A stretch of DNA of 64,000 nucleotides. Origin: Chelydra serpentina. Lineage: Eukaryota > Chordata > Testudines > Chelydridae. The position numbers and the translations under genes were made by a program. The first letter of the stretch is position 1; the number at the start of each line of letters is the position of its first letter. The DNA lies in contig JBAIAC010000033.1 in assembly GCA_037349315.1 (NCBI GenBank), positions 19,920,001-19,984,000 on the forward strand, read 5' to 3'. Below, one piece after another: positions 57,891-64,000 of this stretch. The notes under the pieces were generated by a model. It searched no databases, had not been told where the DNA came from, and was given only the letters and a program-made list of their open reading frames with translations.

Positions 57891-59683
57891 ACCATGGGAG
57901 TGAATATGCCTAAATGTGCAGAGTCTTCGGCAAGGCTTGTGTGAGGTCACCAAATAGAGTACACGTGTAGACCCTAAGAAATATCTTCATTGTATTATGG
58001 CATATTTATTTCAACATCATTCACCCGAAGCCCAATTCTACAACCTCTATTCTGAATAGTAATCCGGCCCACATCTCTGCATGTGAGCAGCCCTCTGCTG
58101 ATACACAGTCCATTGTAGGATCAAGGCCTAACACTGCAAATAGTCCAATTGATTCCATTGGAGTTAAGATGGCAAAACAGGTCCCTGGATTAGTAAATCA
58201 TTTCTGAAAAGTTCTGGGCAACAGTCTGGTCTTAATTACATGGTGCAAATCCAGTGTAACTGCGCTAATGGTAAAGAAATTATTCTCAATTTGTACTGGT
58301 GTAAGTGAGCTCAGAATTTGGCCTTCTGACGTTTAGTTCCCCTGTTATATATTTACTAAAGTCTTTATTCAGGGGAAAAAAGTTCATCTGGCTTTTGCGA
58401 CAAGTGGATTGGGGGGGGGCGGGGAGGGTTGTGCGACATAGAAGCCAAGTGGAGTTTTGCTTAAGTAGGCCCTTAACATACTTTCACCAAAAGCCACTGA
58501 GGAAACACATTGCTTCTATAGTTACACTTGCTTGGTCAATGGAAGGTTAATCAATGGAGGGCTAATTCTGAAGGCAATAATTGCTTTGTAATTAACCGTG
58601 GTTGTACTGGACTATAATTGGGATTCAAATAATTATTTAAAAGCAGCATTTGGATAAATGTTTAAAAACAGCCTTTAATTTTGTGCTGCTAAAATTGCTT
58701 CCACAATCCATTGGTGACTGGCACGGTCAATAGGATTTTGATATCTACCTCTCTGATTGTCCGTGGTGTAGTCTAGTGATAGCCAGGGGGAGACACCATG
58801 TCTGTTGTACAAAACCATCAATAAAATAGTCCCCAAGTGTCATACTCATAGTTCGCCTTGGTACACATGGGCTGTTGACTACCGCACCAGTGGCAGCTGT
58901 CATATTTCAAGATCAATCAATTGTGGTATAGACTACCAGATATTACAATCATTTTTATGACACCTATTCTTTTTGCATCTAGGTTTTTTTTATTGTTATT
59001 ATCAGGGCATGGAGAGGTTAAAATTAGGGGAGTTGCATGTCAAGTGATTTATGTGACCACCAGAATTCCAAGATGGAGTTGTAGCTCATACTCTTTATTC
59101 ACTCCTGTACAATGTAAGGCTCCGATTTTGAAAGTATTCTTTCCCTTCCTTTCATCTCTCCATGTATAACTCCACTATTGCCTCCTGTCACAGCTTTTTT
59201 CTAAACTGCCTGGAGTTGTTTTACCATGAAGCATTGCTGGAGCACCAGTTTGACAGGGATAAGCTGCTAATTGATGGAAGTGACGTCAGTTCGCTTTCTT
59301 TTAAACACACACAGAGGTACCAGTGTGTCCAACCCTGTGATCCATGAATTGCACAGCCATAAAACATTACCTGATGGTGATGTCAGAGCATCAAAAACTA
59401 CTTTGAGTAGCTGGCAGTGGGATCTCCTCTTATCCTCTAATATTGATCAAGCAAGTAGAATGCTTGTGGGGGATGCTGAAGTTGTGTGTTCAGGGCTTTA
59501 AAGGGTGGGGCGTGCCCTCTGTGCAGTGCAGCCCACTGAGCATAAGTGGATGCTAACTGTGCTCAGCCACCCTTTCAAGCCACTTGCAATCAGGGAGAAT
59601 GGGCATTTATACTCAGTCTGCCTGTCACGTGTATGCAAGGCGAGGAGCTTCCTGCATCTTTCCTGTTTTACATATCCACGCTA

Positions 59684-60808
59684 GAGTTGCCAACTTAATA
59701 CTCACACAAAACTGAACACTCTTGCTCCACCCCCTGCCCTGCCCCTTCTCCGAGGCCCCACCCCTTCTCTGGGACCCACCCCTGCTCACTCCATCCCCCC
59801 TCCCTCTGTTACTCGCTCTCTCCACCCTCACTTGCTCATTTTCACTGGGCTGGCTCGGGGTTGGGATGTGGGAGGGGGCCCGGGAGTGAGGGATTTGAGG
59901 TACAGGAGGATGCTCCATGCTGGGACTGAGGGGACTCCAGGCTGGGGGAGGAGGTTGGAGTGCGGGGGGGGGGGGGTGTGACGGCTCCGGCTGAGGGTGA
60001 AGGCTCTGGGATGGGGCTGAGGGGCTTGGGGTGTAGGAGGGTGCTCCAGGCTGGGACTGAGGAGTTCGGAGGGCAAGAGAGTATTCAAGCTGGGGAAGGG
60101 GGTTGGGAGCTCCGGCTTGGTGTGTGGGCTCTGGGGTGGGGCTGAGGATGAGGACTTTGAGGTACAGAGGGGGATCTGGACTGGGACCGAGGGGTTTGGA
60201 GGGCAGGAGGGGGATCAGGGCTGATGCAGGGGATTGGAGTGCGGGTGTGTGTGTGAGGGCTCTGGCTGGTGGTTCGGGCTCTGGGGTGGGGCCGGGGATG
60301 AGGGATTTGGGGTGTAGGAGGGTACTTTAAGCTGGGACTGAGGAGTTTGGAGGGTAGGAGAGGGATCAGGGCTGGGGCATGGGAGGGGGTCAGGGGTGCA
60401 GGTTCCAGGCGGTGCTTACCTGAAGCTGCTCCCGGAGGCAGCGGCATGTCCCCCCTACAGCTTCTATGCGGAAATGCGGCCAGGTAGTTCTGAGTGCTGT
60501 CCCGTTTGCAGGCACCACCCCTGCAGCTGCCATGGGCCATGGTTCCCGGCCAATGGGAGCCGCGAAGCTGGTGCTTGGGGCGGGGGCAGTGCACGGAGCC
60601 CTCTGGCTGCCTCTACTCATAGGCGCCAGAGGGGGAACATACCGCTGCTTCCAGGAGCTGCGCAGAGCCAAGGCAGGCAGGAGGCCTGCCTTAGCCCTGC
60701 TGCGCAGCTGACTGGACTTTTAATGGCCTGGTCAGCAGTGCTGACCGGCACCATCAGGGTCCCTTTACGACCGGGTGTTCCGGCTGAAAAACGGACAACT
60801 GGCAACCC
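59684..60808. mobile_element. GC-rich TA-flanked DNA element with internal tandem repeats
   Basis: The ends gagttgccaactt and the complement of caactggcaaccc are imperfect inverted repeats (about 10 of 13), with TA on both sides (59682-59683 and 60809-60810). Between about 59870 and 60390 a degenerate unit of 60-90 bp repeats (gctgggactgaggagtttgg, ggggtgtaggagggtgctcc). Long apparent reading frames on both strands are composition effects. Confidence 0.78.
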
Positions 60809-62421
60809 TAACCAAGAGCAGCCACAATCTGACCCTAATGTGCCAGAGGCGTTTAATTCTGTAACAGACATGGGAGGGAGTTAGCCATGGAAAACCATGA
60901 AAGATAGATAAACCTAAACTAGAAACACTACACTGCCATGCAAGAGACTATAGCTCCCTTCCCTCTTACTTTCCTACCTTAAGTTAAAGAACTTTTGCCT
61001 TCCTAACACTCTTGCTACTTCCTGTTGTCTTAGTCTTCTTTTCAGAGGCATCACTTCTTGCCTGTGATGGGGAATAGGCACTTTATTTTACTGTTTCCCC
61101 CCCGCCAGGGCAGAACAAAAAACAAAAGAAAAAGGCAAAAAGAACATGGAAAGGGAGGGAAAGGAAGGAAGGAGGGCAGGGAGAAGAAAGGAGAGTGATG
61201 TCTCAGTTTCCATCCACTAAGAATTAATCAAAGATCTCGAAAAAGTTTGTGTGAAGTCCCTCGTCTCTAAAACATTATCCACTCTTTAGCTGCCAGGTCA
61301 CCAAAGTACTTGTCTTCTGTCCCTGGAGGTAGTCTGCTCTTCCATCTGAGCAATGAGAGTCATTCGGCTACATGCCCTGCTCTAGAAAACCAAGCTTTCC
61401 ATGATTTATGGCCGTTCTTTACCTTTCAGTGCCTCATTGCTTCATTTTTTTGCTTTGTGTGTCCCTTCCTCTTCCTGAAGAAGGGAAGTGGCACCAAAAC
61501 TGGCAGCAGCCCTCCCTCCTGGTGAATCTTCCCTCCCCTGGGATTTAGGGGGCCTGGCATATGCAAGGGGCAGCAATTTCCACCTCCACCCCAAACGTCA
61601 GTGAATCCAAAGGAAGATTCTACCAGATATTAGAAAAGCATGAGTGGCCAACAAGGAAATTGCATCTTGCAGAGCAGCTCCTGCTCACTCATACTCCACT
61701 CACAACAATGGTAGCAGTGATACAAATTAATAATACACCACTATTAAATAATACAAATGATCCTATATATAAGCAGTCTCTTCCCAGGGCACTCCGAGTG
61801 ATGATCACTACGGTATCAAATAGTACCAAAACAGAAAAATACCGAAATACCTTCAATAAAACCACAAAGGGCAAGGGCAAAAAGGGGGAGGGGACTTGAT
61901 AACCTGTAATGCCACAGAGCTCCACCCACAGAAATCTGACATGAGGGTGGATTTTCAAAAGGCCTCTTTTTTGCCATAACTCTTCTCCCAAAAAGTAACT
62001 GCTACAACTCCCATTGACTGAATTGGGATAAGGGAAACTAACTTTAAACTCCCACCATAAATCTGTTTGTCCAATATTCAGAATATCACATGGTTGCCTT
62101 GCCTGATACCCTTATCACTGATAAAATACAGACACATATTTGATGAAAAAAGTCATACATTTTGCTCACTCTACAGCAAAACCCTAGTGGCTATTATGAT
62201 TATCCATTAAGTAATGTCAGACATAGCTTGGCTTTTATATGAGTCAGACAAACCTTTGGTCTTATCTAGTCTTGATTCTGGTCTTTAAAAAGCATTACTG
62301 TCAACCCTTCTACCTAACAAAATACTGCCTGGGAATAAAATTATAGTTATTTGTCCTAACTAAAAGCAGAAAATAAAGTTAAAATATTTAAAATGGTTTG
62401 AATCTAAGCCATCATTTTTCA

Positions 62422-64000
<1,579 letters not shown>

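Noticed and set aside
59625..60884. Several frames of 80-170 codons, some on both strands
   Set aside because: All fall in the TA-flanked GC-rich element with internal tandem repeats.

Overview
This window looks like nuclear DNA from a reptile, most probably a turtle. Genes are split into short exons with GT-AG introns. Most of the DNA is repeats: CR1 and L2-like LINEs, a tRNA-derived SINE with a CR1-like tail, many hAT and Harbinger elements and an ancient MIR-type SINE. The turtle assignment is an inference from the repeat types; no species marker is present.

Three host genes can be followed. (1) FAM227B is on the minus strand. Four coding exons are visible (16015 down to 10273), the first carrying the start codon; the rest lies left of the window. 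(2) DTWD1 is on the plus strand and its coding region is complete (33388-46331, four coding exons, about 307 codons). It encodes the tRNA acp3U aminocarboxypropyltransferase. The two genes appear to be read head to head from one CpG-rich promoter at about 29.5-30.3 kb. (3) A nicotinamide nucleotide transhydrogenase (NNT-family) gene is on the minus strand, entering from the right edge. Its last four coding exons (63854 down to 54243) encode the NADP(H)-binding domain III. It converges on DTWD1.

Layout: 1-2.9 kb, a decayed hAT transposase gene broken by two younger insertions, a small deletion and a stop codon. 6.1-8.3 kb, a DIRS-like retroelement fragment and a 59-bp palindromic minisatellite. 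10.2-16 kb, FAM227B exons. 17.06-22.21 kb, a near-complete 5.1-kb Harbinger transposon with both of its genes, lying in the first FAM227B intron and carrying tRNA-like modules. 22.8-26.6 kb, SINE, Ty3/gypsy, hAT MITE and CR1 pieces. 29.5-30.3 kb, the promoter. 33.3-46.4 kb, DTWD1 with intronic hAT MITEs and L2-like LINEs. 46.5-54 kb, convergent intergenic DNA with a coiled-coil pseudogene, a 10-bp-TSD MITE and a perfect 74-bp inverted repeat. 54-64 kb, the NNT-family exons.

The most interesting gene-level point is the NNT-family gene beside DTWD1/FAM227B. In mammals NNT lies near FGF10, while DTWD1/FAM227B lies near FGF10's paralogue FGF7. This copy may therefore be a second, ohnologous NNT that mammals lost. 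The most interesting structures are the self-inverted retroposons (456-575 and 51923-52140) with clean target-site duplications.
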